From positions 1 to 35,946 of the forward strand of contig JAOARQ010000062.1 of the NCBI GenBank assembly GCA_025210455.1: a stretch of DNA of 35,946 nucleotides, given 5' to 3'. The translations under genes were made by a program, and so were the position numbers. The notes beneath the pieces are model-generated. The model saw only the letters and a list, made by a program, of their open reading frames with translations. It was not told the origin of the DNA and did no database searches. Source of the stretch: Pelagimonas sp. GTDB taxonomy: Bacteria > Pseudomonadota > Alphaproteobacteria > Rhodobacterales > Rhodobacteraceae. Shown here piece by piece: positions 1 through 7,345 of this stretch; position 1 is the stretch's first letter, and each line of letters opens with the position of its first letter.

Positions 1-121
1 GAATTTCTTTGCCAGTCGGCCCTTCGCTGAATGCGTTGTCGGGCACCTTCAAACACCCCACCAGCGCCATCAATCCAATTGCCGCTACGCCGATTTTCGT
101 GTTTATTGTCAGTTCCTTCAC
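1..121 (-). CDS. Partial lipoprotein, N-terminus only
   Basis: The minus strand carries the first 40 or so codons of a protein whose remainder lies off the left edge. With a GTG start at 121 it begins MKELTINTKIG, followed by a short hydrophobic stretch ending in the lipobox LVGC (Cys about residue 23). That is a classic lipoprotein signal peptide, so the product is probably anchored to the inner face of the outer membrane or to the inner membrane. In-frame ATG codons at 151 and 142 would add 7 to 10 polar residues before the basic n-region, which is why I prefer GTG. The mature part visible (KVPDNAFSEGPTGKEI) matches nothing I know. Function is unknown. Confidence 0.5.
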   Translation of the reverse strand, partial: MKELTINTKIGVAAIGLMALVGCLKVPDNAFSEGPTGKEI

Positions 122-275
122 GCTCAAATCCTCAAAATTCATTGTTTCCATTATGGTAGCGCGCAGAAAACGACCACACAACCGGAATGAACGTGCGCAT
201 TCAGAACTTACCCAACACGCGATACAGGCATCGCGTTTTCTTCTAGCTCTCATTATCCTGATGCGTTCTCGCGGG

Positions 276-440
276 CTATTCGGAATGTTGGGCAAGCAGT
301 GCATCAAGACGCTTTTGCGCAAACATCGCCAGCGCTTCTGCATCCTTCACTGCATCTACCGGGTCTCTTTGTAACAAGGCCGCCTTTGCCTCTCTGAGCC
401 AGGACGATTGCGTGTCTTCAATTTCTCGCGGGTGCGTCAT
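276..440 (-). CDS. Small 54-residue charged helical protein, function unknown
   Basis: This short gene has an AAGGAGAG ribosome-binding site about 7 bases before its ATG. It encodes a 54-residue protein, strongly charged and predicted largely helical by composition (WLREAKAALLQRDP, then alternating Ala/Leu/Lys/Asp to the C-terminus). There is no signal peptide, no cysteine and no membrane segment. It is divergent from the vapBC pair and upstream of the lipoprotein gene on the same strand, with about 155 bases between them. The periodic Ala/Leu pattern with charges suggests a soluble helical hairpin. I do not recognise the family and assign no function. Confidence 0.6.
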   Translation of the reverse strand: MTHPREIEDTQSSWLREAKAALLQRDPVDAVKDAEALAMFAQKRLDALLAQHSE

Positions 441-511
441 CCGTAGCTCTCCTTATCAAAAAATTGGGTGCAAAATAGTTGCGGCAAAAGGATATGCCAT
501 CGCTTACAATG

Positions 512-534
512 GTATATTCATATCAGTATATTCA
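512..534. promoter_or_regulatory. Direct repeat, probable vapBC operator
   Basis: GTATATTCA occurs twice in the same orientation, at 512-520 and 526-534, a spacing of 14 bases, ending 22 bases before the vapB start. The sequence is AT-rich against a GC-rich background. Antitoxins of this class usually bind repeats overlapping their own promoter, so this is the likely site of autoregulation by VapB or VapBC. The operator role is inferred from position only. Confidence 0.45.
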
Positions 535-556
535 GAATAGACGATGGAGATATTCA

Positions 557-811
557 ATGCCCCTCTACATACGGGATGATGACGTCAATAACCTGGCTGA
601 AGCCGCGCTCAAATTAACCGGCAGGACCAACAAAACAGCCTTGGTCAAAGATGCTTTGGAAGCCTTCATCGAAGCCCACAGTGCCCAGGAAAGTCTCCAC
701 GACAAAGTCGCGAAAATCCAAGAAAAAGCAGCCCAACACGGTATCGTGGCAGATGGCGTGGACGACAAAAACTTTATGGATGATGCGTGGGACCAAGCAG
801 ATGTTTATTGA
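557..811 (+). CDS. vapB: VapB-family antitoxin
   Basis: This 84-residue protein is the antitoxin of a type II toxin-antitoxin pair. It begins MPLYIRDDDVNNLAEAALKL followed by TGRTNKTALVKDAL, the short N-terminal DNA-binding segment typical of the Rv0623/PSK-type VapB group. The C-terminal half is acidic and polar (residues 60-84), as expected for the tail that wraps the toxin. I chose the ATG at 557, preceded by GGAGA, over an in-frame GTG/TTG-type upstream start because homologues begin at this point. The gene overlaps vapC by 11 bases, so the two are translationally coupled. It probably represses its own promoter through the AT-rich direct repeat just upstream. Confidence 0.8.
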   Translation: MPLYIRDDDVNNLAEAALKLTGRTNKTALVKDALEAFIEAHSAQESLHDKVAKIQEKAAQHGIVADGVDDKNFMDDAWDQADVY

Positions 812-1226
812 CGCCAGCGCTGTGGTTGCAGCGATCAAAGGCGAGCCCGAGGCTCAGGCTCTTTTGAAGGCCATGGAGTTGCGGATCGGAAAGCTGATCG
901 CATCACCCGTCGTGCGCATGGAGGCGACGCTTGCACTTGCGAGAACGCGCAAAGAGCAGCGTGGCGAAGTTCACATGACTGCCGAGGATTTTGAGGTGGC
1001 CGGCCAGCTCGTCACAGAGTTTTTCGACTGTGCGAAAATTCGGGAAGTCCACATTACAGAAAGCACAGGCAAAGCAGCCTGTGACGCATTAGCAAAATAT
1101 GGCAAAGTCGCAGGGCATCCAGCGAAACTGAATCTTGGCGATGCATTGTCTTATGCCTGCGCCAAGGCACACCACCAGCCGCTGCTCTACAAGGGCGAAG
1201 ATTTCAAACACACCGATCTTGCCTGA
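801..1226 (+). CDS. vapC: VapC PIN-domain ribonuclease toxin
   Basis: This 141-residue PIN-domain protein starts with the ATG at 801, inside the end of vapB. The acidic residues that bind metal in PIN nucleases are all visible: Asp4 in MFIDASA, Glu41 in RMEATLAL, Asp114 in NLGDALSYA, and Asp134/Asp139 in GEDFKHTD. VapC toxins are Mg-dependent endoribonucleases that typically cut tRNA or rRNA when free of antitoxin. All active-site positions are intact, so the toxin is probably functional. Beside a plasmid replication module, such a pair most plausibly acts in plasmid maintenance. The RNA target cannot be read from sequence. Confidence 0.87.
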   Translation: MFIDASAVVAAIKGEPEAQALLKAMELRIGKLIASPVVRMEATLALARTRKEQRGEVHMTAEDFEVAGQLVTEFFDCAKIREVHITESTGKAACDALAKYGKVAGHPAKLNLGDALSYACAKAHHQPLLYKGEDFKHTDLA

Positions 1227-2495
1227 ACAGTAAGCAAACAGATTTCCGATAAAGAAGACCCAGATTGCGAATGGGCAACCTTCGGTCATAATTCAGCCCG
1301 ATATCGAAAACGGATTGCCAGATGAGAAGCGAATTCGCACTGATTTTGCAAAGGGTACTCCGTTGGATGAAGGCAAAGACCTGGCTTGGAAACTGAACCA
1401 AAGCGCTGAACACATTAGCATCATAAACTGGTGAGACAGGATTCAAGAAAAGTACATCAAGAGATTAGAGTGGGAATATTTCGGTGTAATCACGAGTGGG
1501 AAAGCCATTATGGTCGCGGCCATGAATGCACAAAATGCGTAAAGTACCAACACACACATGATTAGGTGTATACTAACTGAATAATCACTGTCAGCAATGG
1601 AGGCAGCAGGTATGCCGACAGATTGATTAAGGAGGCACAAGGAGTGCCATACACCAAGGCAGTGTGCGAAATGCCTAAGCCAGAATTCCAGTATTTGGAT
1701 CATTAGCCACAGATGGAGCTATGACCACATTACTTCAATGTATAACTGCCGCGACAATTCATCAATCTCAGATTTATAATGCGAACACATTACTGTAGGC
1801 GTGCGCGCTGAATAGTTTAGCAAGTTCTTCTTGAAATTCCGCTGCAGCCTTATTGAAGTCTTGCCCTGTAATCCGCCGCCGTAGACCAGGCATCGGGTTA
1901 CGCGACAGTTCCGTGGCATTGGAGGTCCGCCCTCGTAGTCAAACGCCAGACGGCCCACCGAGCCTGTGTCAGAACGCGGGGGACTGCGTTCGCACCGGCC
2001 TGCAATTGGCCACGGCCGATCTCTTCAAACGAAACGGACTTGCCATTGGCCCAGCTCAGCGCTTCAACTTCTCGCAGAGCCGCCCGATCCAAAGCTCTCT
2101 GTCTGATCTACACCACCAGCATATCTAGATGTCCAACTGCCGTCGCGGCACAGCCCAGGTGCGCGGCGCGGGTGCTTTCGGCCCCCGTCCAAGCCTTCAG
2201 GTCGAACGAGTGGGGCAGCGTTGGCTCGCGGTGGCGGCATTTCTTGGTCACCAGGCGCATCGGTTAGATCGGGCAGAAGCCACAAATTCCTCTGCTTTCT
2301 TTCCCGAACATAAGGGGTTGGCATGCCCTCGGGATCTTCTGAGTAATCCAATAATGTTAATAGTTTATCAATAATATAACCAATATATGTAGATAATGCA
2401 TACTACTAAGACATTCAATTCCGTGTCAATCAATATACGATAATTATCACTTATCATATCTTGACAAAAGTCCCCACTCTCGCCACGCTCAGCCC
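1227..2495. other. Decayed intergenic region with short coding-like remnants
   Basis: No convincing intact gene lies in these 1.27 kb. Short protein-like pieces without proper starts are present: a plus-strand frame open from 1234 to 1434 (contains PDIENGLPDEKRIRTDF), another at about 1580-1705 (contains RLIKEAQGVPYTKAV), and minus-strand pieces at about 1898-2350. The base composition drifts, and 2371-2470 is strongly AT-rich, just upstream of the recombinase gene. I recognise none of the pieces. The pattern is that of successive insertions and deletions beside an integrase gene. Confidence 0.5.
1898..2350 (-). pseudogene. Unrecognised minus-strand gene remnant
   Basis: Two adjoining minus-strand frames read like broken coding sequence. 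The clearer one, 1898-2092, contains RAALREVEALSWANGKSVSF and then EEIGRGQLQAGANAVPRVLT. In a shifted upstream frame about 2100-2230 the text DLKAWTGAESTRAAHLGCAA continues the same composition, separated from the first by a stop codon. The simplest reading is one alphaproteobacterial gene broken by stops and frameshifts. I do not recognise the family. It could also be chance open frame in GC-rich DNA. Confidence 0.25.
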
Positions 2496-3566
2496 ATGAA
2501 AACCCGACTGGAAACGCTCAGCTCGACGAGAGAGACCGCCCTGACCTCTCTGGATGTCGAGGATCGCGCGGCGCTTGAAGATCTCTATGTCCGTGGCACG
2601 CCAGAGAACACTCTACGCGCTTATGAGCGGGATCTGGTCTATCTGACGGCTTGGAAACAGGCGGCATTTGGCGCGCCCTTGACATGGCCGGAACAGGATG
2701 AGGTAGCGCTGCGCTTCATCCTTGATCACAGCCGTGATCTGACGCAGGCCTCTGGCCGGGCCCGCGAAACGGCGGATCAGCTAATCAATATGAGGCTGCG
2801 CAAATCCCTTGCCTGCCCTGCGGCTTCGACGCTCAACCGCCGTATCGCATCGTGGAGCGCGTTTCACCGCATGCGCAATCTGCCGAACCCCTTTGATGCG
2901 CCGCTGGTGCGTCAGGCACGGGCCAAGGCGCGCAAAGCCACAGCCCGCCCCCCTGCCCCGAAATCAGCCCATCCGATTACAAAGGATGTTCTGTTGAAAC
3001 TGCTTGATGCAGGCGGGCCTGGTCTGCGCGGGCTACGCGACCGCGCCATTCTGCTGCTGGGTTGGGCCAGTGGCGGGCGGCGGCGCTCCGAGATCGTTAG
3101 CCTTGATCGGAACGATATCGGGCTGGAGGAGTTTGAGAGCAAGGGCCTCGTCTGGATCACCTTGCTGCAAACCAAAACCACCGATGCCGGCACAACCCCG
3201 AAACTGGTGCTCAAAGGCTATGCGGCCCGCATGCTGGTGGCCTGGATTGATGCGGCGCAGATCGAAGACGGCCCGCTGTTTCGGCGCATCACCCGCACAG
3301 GCGCATTGGGGCAAAAGCGCCTCTCAGCGGCTGCCGTCTCGCAGATCGTGAAGCGCCTGTTGATTGAGGCCGGTCTGGATCCGTCCTATGCCTCGCCCCA
3401 CGGGTTGCGTTCGGGGTTTCTTACGCAAGCGGCGCTAGACGGTGCCCCCTTGCCTGCCGCCATGCGCCTTTCGCTGCACCGATCCGCCGCACAGGCACAG
3501 AAGTACTATGACGATGTGGATATCGCAGAGAACCCCGCCACCGACTTGCTTGGGATGGGGGAGTAG
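2496..3566 (+). CDS. Tyrosine recombinase / integrase
   Basis: This 356-residue site-specific recombinase has the two-domain layout of the phage integrase/Xer family: an N-terminal helical core-binding domain (about 30-150, with NTLRAYERDL) and a C-terminal catalytic domain (about 160-350). The catalytic set is visible: Arg196 in GGRRRSEIVSL, Lys227 in LLQTKTTD, His302 and Arg305 in HGLRSGF, His328 in LHRSAAQAQKYY, and Tyr337 as nucleophile nine residues after His328, the same spacing as in XerC. It should cut and rejoin DNA through a 3'-phosphotyrosine link. It faces the decayed region upstream and the convergent Fic gene downstream. On a plasmid it may resolve multimers or integrate a small element. 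No att site could be identified. Confidence 0.88.
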   Translation: MKTRLETLSSTRETALTSLDVEDRAALEDLYVRGTPENTLRAYERDLVYLTAWKQAAFGAPLTWPEQDEVALRFILDHSRDLTQASGRARETADQLINMRLRKSLACPAASTLNRRIASWSAFHRMRNLPNPFDAPLVRQARAKARKATARPPAPKSAHPITKDVLLKLLDAGGPGLRGLRDRAILLLGWASGGRRRSEIVSLDRNDIGLEEFESKGLVWITLLQTKTTDAGTTPKLVLKGYAARMLVAWIDAAQIEDGPLFRRITRTGALGQKRLSAAAVSQIVKRLLIEAGLDPSYASPHGLRSGFLTQAALDGAPLPAAMRLSLHRSAAQAQKYYDDVDIAENPATDLLGMGE

Positions 3567-3642
3567 CTGCGCACCACTTTCCATCTCATGGATGATCGAA
3601 AGCCCATGCTACCGCATCAATCCCCAATAAATTCCCGTCTGA

Positions 3643-4725
3643 TCAAAATATGATGTGATAGAGGGTCGAACGCCCCCCCGCCTCTGAACGAACAAGCGCC
3701 CCCATCGTTTCCAGCGCCCGCAAATCGCGGGTTGCGGTTGCGCTCGATGTCTGTGCGATGCGCGTATACGATTTGGCACTGATCCCCTCTTCCACCCGTC
3801 TTGCCCCCTGAACAAACAGGCGTTCCATCACCTTTCTCTGGCGCGTGTTCATCTGTGGTTGAAAGCGGCGCAGGAAGCCATTTTTACGTAAGACGAACAG
3901 CGCCTCTTCCCGCGCCAGTTCTGCGGCGCGGATGATCGTTTGCAAAAACCACACCACAAAGGGCGTCGCATCAAGCCCCCCCCTGCCCTCCTGTCGACCC
4001 GCTTGCAAAGCCGCATAATAGGCTTTTTTATCTTTCTCGATCTGCCGCGACAGAGAAAATGGCAGCACTCTTTGAGAGGCAAAGACATGTTCGATCAGCG
4101 CCCGTCCAATCCGCCCGTTTCCATCGGAAAACGGATGAATGCTTTCGAACCAAAGATGAGCCAAAGCGGCGCGAATTGGGGGGGCGGTGTCGTCAGGCGC
4201 GTTTAGCCATGTCAGGAACCGCTGCATTTCCCGCTCAACCTCTGTGGCGGGCACAGGGCGATAAAGCACATCATGATGCCCGGCAGACGCCGAGCGGGTG
4301 ATCTCAATCTCAAAGCTCCGCCACCCGCCCCGATTTTCGATTTCGACCCCAAAAAACAAGAGTTCATGCCAGTCGAACAACCTCTGTTGATCCAACGTCT
4401 GATCAGATCTGCGCGCCGCAGCCATCAACGCGGCAACAGCATCCGAGCGCCGCGAAATCGCTGCACGGTCACGATGTTTAAGCGATGCAACAACCGAAGC
4501 CTCGATTTCAGATGATGGAAGGGAAACGCCTTCAATTTGAAACGAAGATCGCGCCTCAGCTACAATCTGCGCAAGAAGAATCGCCTCTCGCTCCTCTGGA
4601 TCCAACCCGTGCAGCAGCCCTGAAATTTCCCCAATATACCCCGCCGCCTGGGCCAATATTGGCTCTGTCTCGGAACGGGAATACGTGAAGTTGGGCCAAT
4701 GAGGGGATTGCCAGATCTCTGTCAT
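3643..4725 (-). CDS. Fic-family AMP-transferase with self-inhibitory helix and C-terminal winged helix
   Basis: This 360-residue Fic enzyme starts at the ATG at 4725. A TTG 39 bases further out would only add a poorly conserved stretch. The N-terminus (IWQSPHWPNFTY) is typical of the DUF4172 Fic group. The active-site loop is intact at 197-208, HPFSDGNGRIGR, with the catalytic His197. An inhibitory motif of the S/T-x-x-x-E-G type is at Ser61 to Gly66 (SFQIEG), N-terminal to the Fic core. This is the class II arrangement, in which Glu65 blocks productive ATP binding until relieved. Residues about 290-360 form a winged-helix-like tail. Fic proteins usually transfer AMP to protein side chains. 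There is no partner antitoxin gene next to it. Target unknown. Confidence 0.85.
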   Translation of the reverse strand: MTEIWQSPHWPNFTYSRSETEPILAQAAGYIGEISGLLHGLDPEEREAILLAQIVAEARSSFQIEGVSLPSSEIEASVVASLKHRDRAAISRRSDAVAALMAAARRSDQTLDQQRLFDWHELLFFGVEIENRGGWRSFEIEITRSASAGHHDVLYRPVPATEVEREMQRFLTWLNAPDDTAPPIRAALAHLWFESIHPFSDGNGRIGRALIEHVFASQRVLPFSLSRQIEKDKKAYYAALQAGRQEGRGGLDATPFVVWFLQTIIRAAELAREEALFVLRKNGFLRRFQPQMNTRQRKVMERLFVQGARRVEEGISAKSYTRIAQTSSATATRDLRALETMGALVRSEAGGRSTLYHIIF

Positions 4726-5007
4726 GATTGGAATATACACGATATTCAGATCACAAAAAGACAAATTTTGATCTGAATGTCTCCATCAATCTCATCAGGC
4801 GCCTCACAAGCGACCCACCTGCCTTTAGTGCCCTGTTTGGTGTCTCCTACAACCTGTGGAAAACCTCTTGCAGGAATCGCATTTTTACGCGACATAATTA
4901 CGGAGATAAGCGAATAAAACGCCAGAAAGCGTAACTTTCATCGGTGCTCCGACCTCCGGCTGCGACATCTGGCAAATATGACCCTGAAAACAGGGCAAGG
5001 CGAGCGG

Positions 5008-6183
5008 ATGAGCGATACAAAACGAATTGATACCCTGGTTGGCGAACACGCGCAAAAGCTGTCTGAGCGGCTTCAGGCCCATAGGGCGCAATTATTCCCG
5101 CCAAACGCTCAACGTCAGATGCGCACCTTCACCTCGGGAGAGGTGGCCAACCTTTTGGGGGTGAAAGACGCCTATCTGCGCAAACTTCATCTGGAAGGGC
5201 GCGGCCCCTCACCCGAAGTGCGTCAGGGTGGGCGTCGTTATTACAGCACGCAAGATATCCAGACCCTGCGCGAAGAACTGGAACAGGGTGCGAAATCCGC
5301 CGGCACCTACCTGCCGGGGCGGCGCGAAGGCGACAAACTTCAGGTGATCACGGTCATCAATTTCAAAGGCGGATCCGGCAAAACCACCACCTCTGCGCAT
5401 CTGGCGCAGAAACTGGCACTGGATGGATATCGCGTACTGGCCATTGATCTTGACCCGCAGGCCAGTTTCAGCGCGCTTCATGGATTTCAGCCAGAGTTCG
5501 ACCTGCTTGATGGCGGCACGCTCTATGATGCGATCCGTTATGATGATCCGGTGCCGCTGCGTGAGGTGATCCAAAAGACCTATTTCACCAATCTCGACAT
5601 CATTCCCGGCAATCTGGATCTGATGGAATTCGAACATGAAACCCCCCGTGCCATTGTCGGGCGGCAGGGATCCATGTTTTTTACCCGCGTCGGCGAAGCC
5701 CTTGCCGATGTTGAAGATGACTATGACATCGTGGTGATGGATTGCCCGCCCCAGCTGGGGTTTTTGACCATGTCGGCGCTGTCATCTGCCACGGCCATTC
5801 TTGTAACAGTGCATCCGCAGATGCTGGATGTCATGTCCATGTGTCAGTTTCTGCTGATGACCTCCAACCTACTGGGGGTCGTCTCTGAGGCTGGGGGCGA
5901 TATGTCTTACGACTGGCTGCGCTATGTGGTGACACGCTACGAACCGGGCGACGGTCCGCAAAATCAGATGGTCAGCTTCATGCGGTCCATGTTTGGTGAA
6001 CATGTGCTGAACAACACGGTGCTCAAATCCACCGCGATCTCGGATGCGGGCATCACCAAACAGACCCTGTATGAGGTCGAAAAGACCCAGTTCACCCGAT
6101 CCACATATGAACGCGCGATGGAATCGATCAATGCAGTGAATCAGGAAATCGCGGATCTGGTTCAAGAGTCCTGGGGGCGCTGA
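5008..6183 (+). CDS. repA: Plasmid partition ATPase RepA (ParA-like) of a repABC module
   Basis: RepA is the ParA-type ATPase that segregates the plasmid and helps repress the repABC operon. I place the start at the ATG at 5008 (391 residues, MSDTKRIDTLVGEHAQKLSE), where RepA homologues begin. An in-frame ATG at 4978 would add ten residues. An N-terminal DNA-binding part spans about 35-90 (FTSGEVANLLGVKDAYLRKL). It is followed by the deviant Walker A box at 119-128 (FKGGSGKTTT, with Lys120 and Lys125), the AIDLDPQAS box at about 145-153, and a Walker B-like VVMDCPPQLG. repB starts 2 bases after the stop. The neighbours repB, a counter-transcribed RNA and repC make the assignment firm. Confidence 0.95.
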   Translation: MSDTKRIDTLVGEHAQKLSERLQAHRAQLFPPNAQRQMRTFTSGEVANLLGVKDAYLRKLHLEGRGPSPEVRQGGRRYYSTQDIQTLREELEQGAKSAGTYLPGRREGDKLQVITVINFKGGSGKTTTSAHLAQKLALDGYRVLAIDLDPQASFSALHGFQPEFDLLDGGTLYDAIRYDDPVPLREVIQKTYFTNLDIIPGNLDLMEFEHETPRAIVGRQGSMFFTRVGEALADVEDDYDIVVMDCPPQLGFLTMSALSSATAILVTVHPQMLDVMSMCQFLLMTSNLLGVVSEAGGDMSYDWLRYVVTRYEPGDGPQNQMVSFMRSMFGEHVLNNTVLKSTAISDAGITKQTLYEVEKTQFTRSTYERAMESINAVNQEIADLVQESWGR

Positions 6184-6185
6184 GC

Positions 6186-7205
6186 ATGGCACGCAAAGAT
6201 CTTTTGAAAGGTTTGATGGGCGAGACCAGCTCGCCAGAACAGCCTCAAAAATCACAAGGCCTTGACCCGGCCAAACCCCGGCGCACGTCTGGCGCGATCG
6301 GAGCCGTCAGCCAGTCTATCGCGCAACTCAAAAGCCGATCAGTTGTTGAACTGAACCCCGACCAGATCATGGCCGGAGGGCTGACTGACCGACTGGACAC
6401 CGATGATGCAGATCATGCGGCCCTTGTTCAGTCGATGCGCGAATATGGCCAGCAGGTGCCAATCCTTGTGCGGCCGCATCCCGACAAAGCGGATCACTAT
6501 CAAATTGTATATGGCCGCCGCCGCCTGCTGGCACTTCAAGATCTTGGCAGCCCAGTAAAAGCCCTGGTGCGTGATCTTGATGATCGCGCCCTAGTCATGG
6601 CCCAGGGTCAGGAAAACAGCGCCCGGCGCGATCTGACCTTTATCGAAAAATGCAACTTTGCCCATCAGATGCGCGAGGCAGGGTATGATCGCAAGGCCAT
6701 TTGTGATGCACTTTCGATTGATAAGACATTGATTTCACGCATGCTTTCTGTTTTTGATCGGATCGGCATTGAGGTGATCGAAGCCATTGGCTCTGCCCCC
6801 GGCATTGGGCGCGATCGCTGGATCGCGCTGGCGGATCAGATGGAAAAAATCAACGTCATCCCCGAACAAATCGTGGCGGCGATCACGATTGCAGCCGATG
6901 ACAAACCTTCACCAGAACGGTTTGAAATGGCACTTCGGGCCTGCGGCGACCGATCAGAAAAGCTATCCACAAAAACCTCCGCTGCACCGCGTGGCAAGAC
7001 CCGCAAAATCACAAGTGCAAACGGGTTTCAGATCGGCAAAGCCGTGACCAAAGACAAAGAGGTTGTCCTAAGCCTGCCTCGCACAGGGCAGGGCAAATTT
7101 GCCGACTGGTTGGTCGACAATCTCGAAGAAATCTATGGTGACTGGATCAGTGACACCACAGAAAGAGCAGACACAAACAAAGGAGGTAAAAAGGCAGGCA
7201 GCTAA
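6186..7205 (+). CDS. repB: Plasmid partition protein RepB (ParB-like)
   Basis: RepB is the ParB-type protein that binds the plasmid centromere and is moved by RepA. The 339-residue sequence shows the N-terminal ParB core with GRRRLLAL (110-117) and ENSARRDLTFIEK (143-155), then a helix-turn-helix at about 170-192 (AICDALSIDKTLISRML). The C-terminal domain (about 290-325, LPRTGQGKFADWLVDNL) probably dimerises. It is translationally linked to repA (2-base gap). Its stop codon lies at the terminator end of the minus-strand counter-transcribed RNA. Its likely binding site is the palindrome at 8514-8529, inferred from that site's fit to the consensus parS of rhizobial repABC plasmids. Confidence 0.94.
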   Translation: MARKDLLKGLMGETSSPEQPQKSQGLDPAKPRRTSGAIGAVSQSIAQLKSRSVVELNPDQIMAGGLTDRLDTDDADHAALVQSMREYGQQVPILVRPHPDKADHYQIVYGRRRLLALQDLGSPVKALVRDLDDRALVMAQGQENSARRDLTFIEKCNFAHQMREAGYDRKAICDALSIDKTLISRMLSVFDRIGIEVIEAIGSAPGIGRDRWIALADQMEKINVIPEQIVAAITIAADDKPSPERFEMALRACGDRSEKLSTKTSAAPRGKTRKITSANGFQIGKAVTKDKEVVLSLPRTGQGKFADWLVDNLEEIYGDWISDTTERADTNKGGKKAGS

Positions 7206-7260
7206 AAAGAAAGAGCCCTCCAAGACATACATCCCAGAAGGCCCATTCGTTTTCTAGACA
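7204..7260 (-). ncRNA. Counter-transcribed RNA of repABC (incompatibility RNA)
   Basis: The repB-repC gap holds the elements of the short antisense RNA that limits repC expression in repABC plasmids. On the minus strand, a promoter (TTGACA at 7291-7296, 18-base spacer, TAGATT at 7267-7272) is followed by a 12-pair hairpin (arms 7233-7244 and 7213-7224, 8-base loop) and a run of T residues (complement of 7204-7212), i.e. a Rho-independent terminator. Five of the pairs are G-U and exist only in the minus-strand RNA, which fixes the orientation. Start about 7260 is inferred from the -10 position. The RNA would pair with the repC leader and set copy number and incompatibility. Confidence 0.75.
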
Positions 7261-7266
7261 ACTACG

Positions 7267-7296
7267 AATCTAGGTCTTGTGATGCCCTGCTGTCAA
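7267..7296 (-). promoter_or_regulatory. Promoter of the counter-transcribed RNA
   Basis: A perfect -35 box TTGACA (complement of 7291-7296) and a -10 box TAGATT (complement of 7267-7272) are separated by 18 bases. The -35 box lies within an interrupted palindrome, TGCTGT-CA-ACAGCA (7288-7301), which contains GCTGTCAAC, the right half of the parS-like site at the end of repC. Partition proteins might therefore touch this promoter; that is inference. Confidence 0.65.
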
Positions 7297-7345
7297 CAGC
7301 AAACGTCTTTTGGGCGAACGGATTTTCTGTCCCTTTTGAAATACT

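Noticed and set aside
9-374. A 121-codon plus-strand open frame at the left edge
   Set aside because: The minus strand here has a lipobox signal peptide and a 54-codon gene with a good ribosome-binding site; the plus frame has neither a good start nor protein-like composition.
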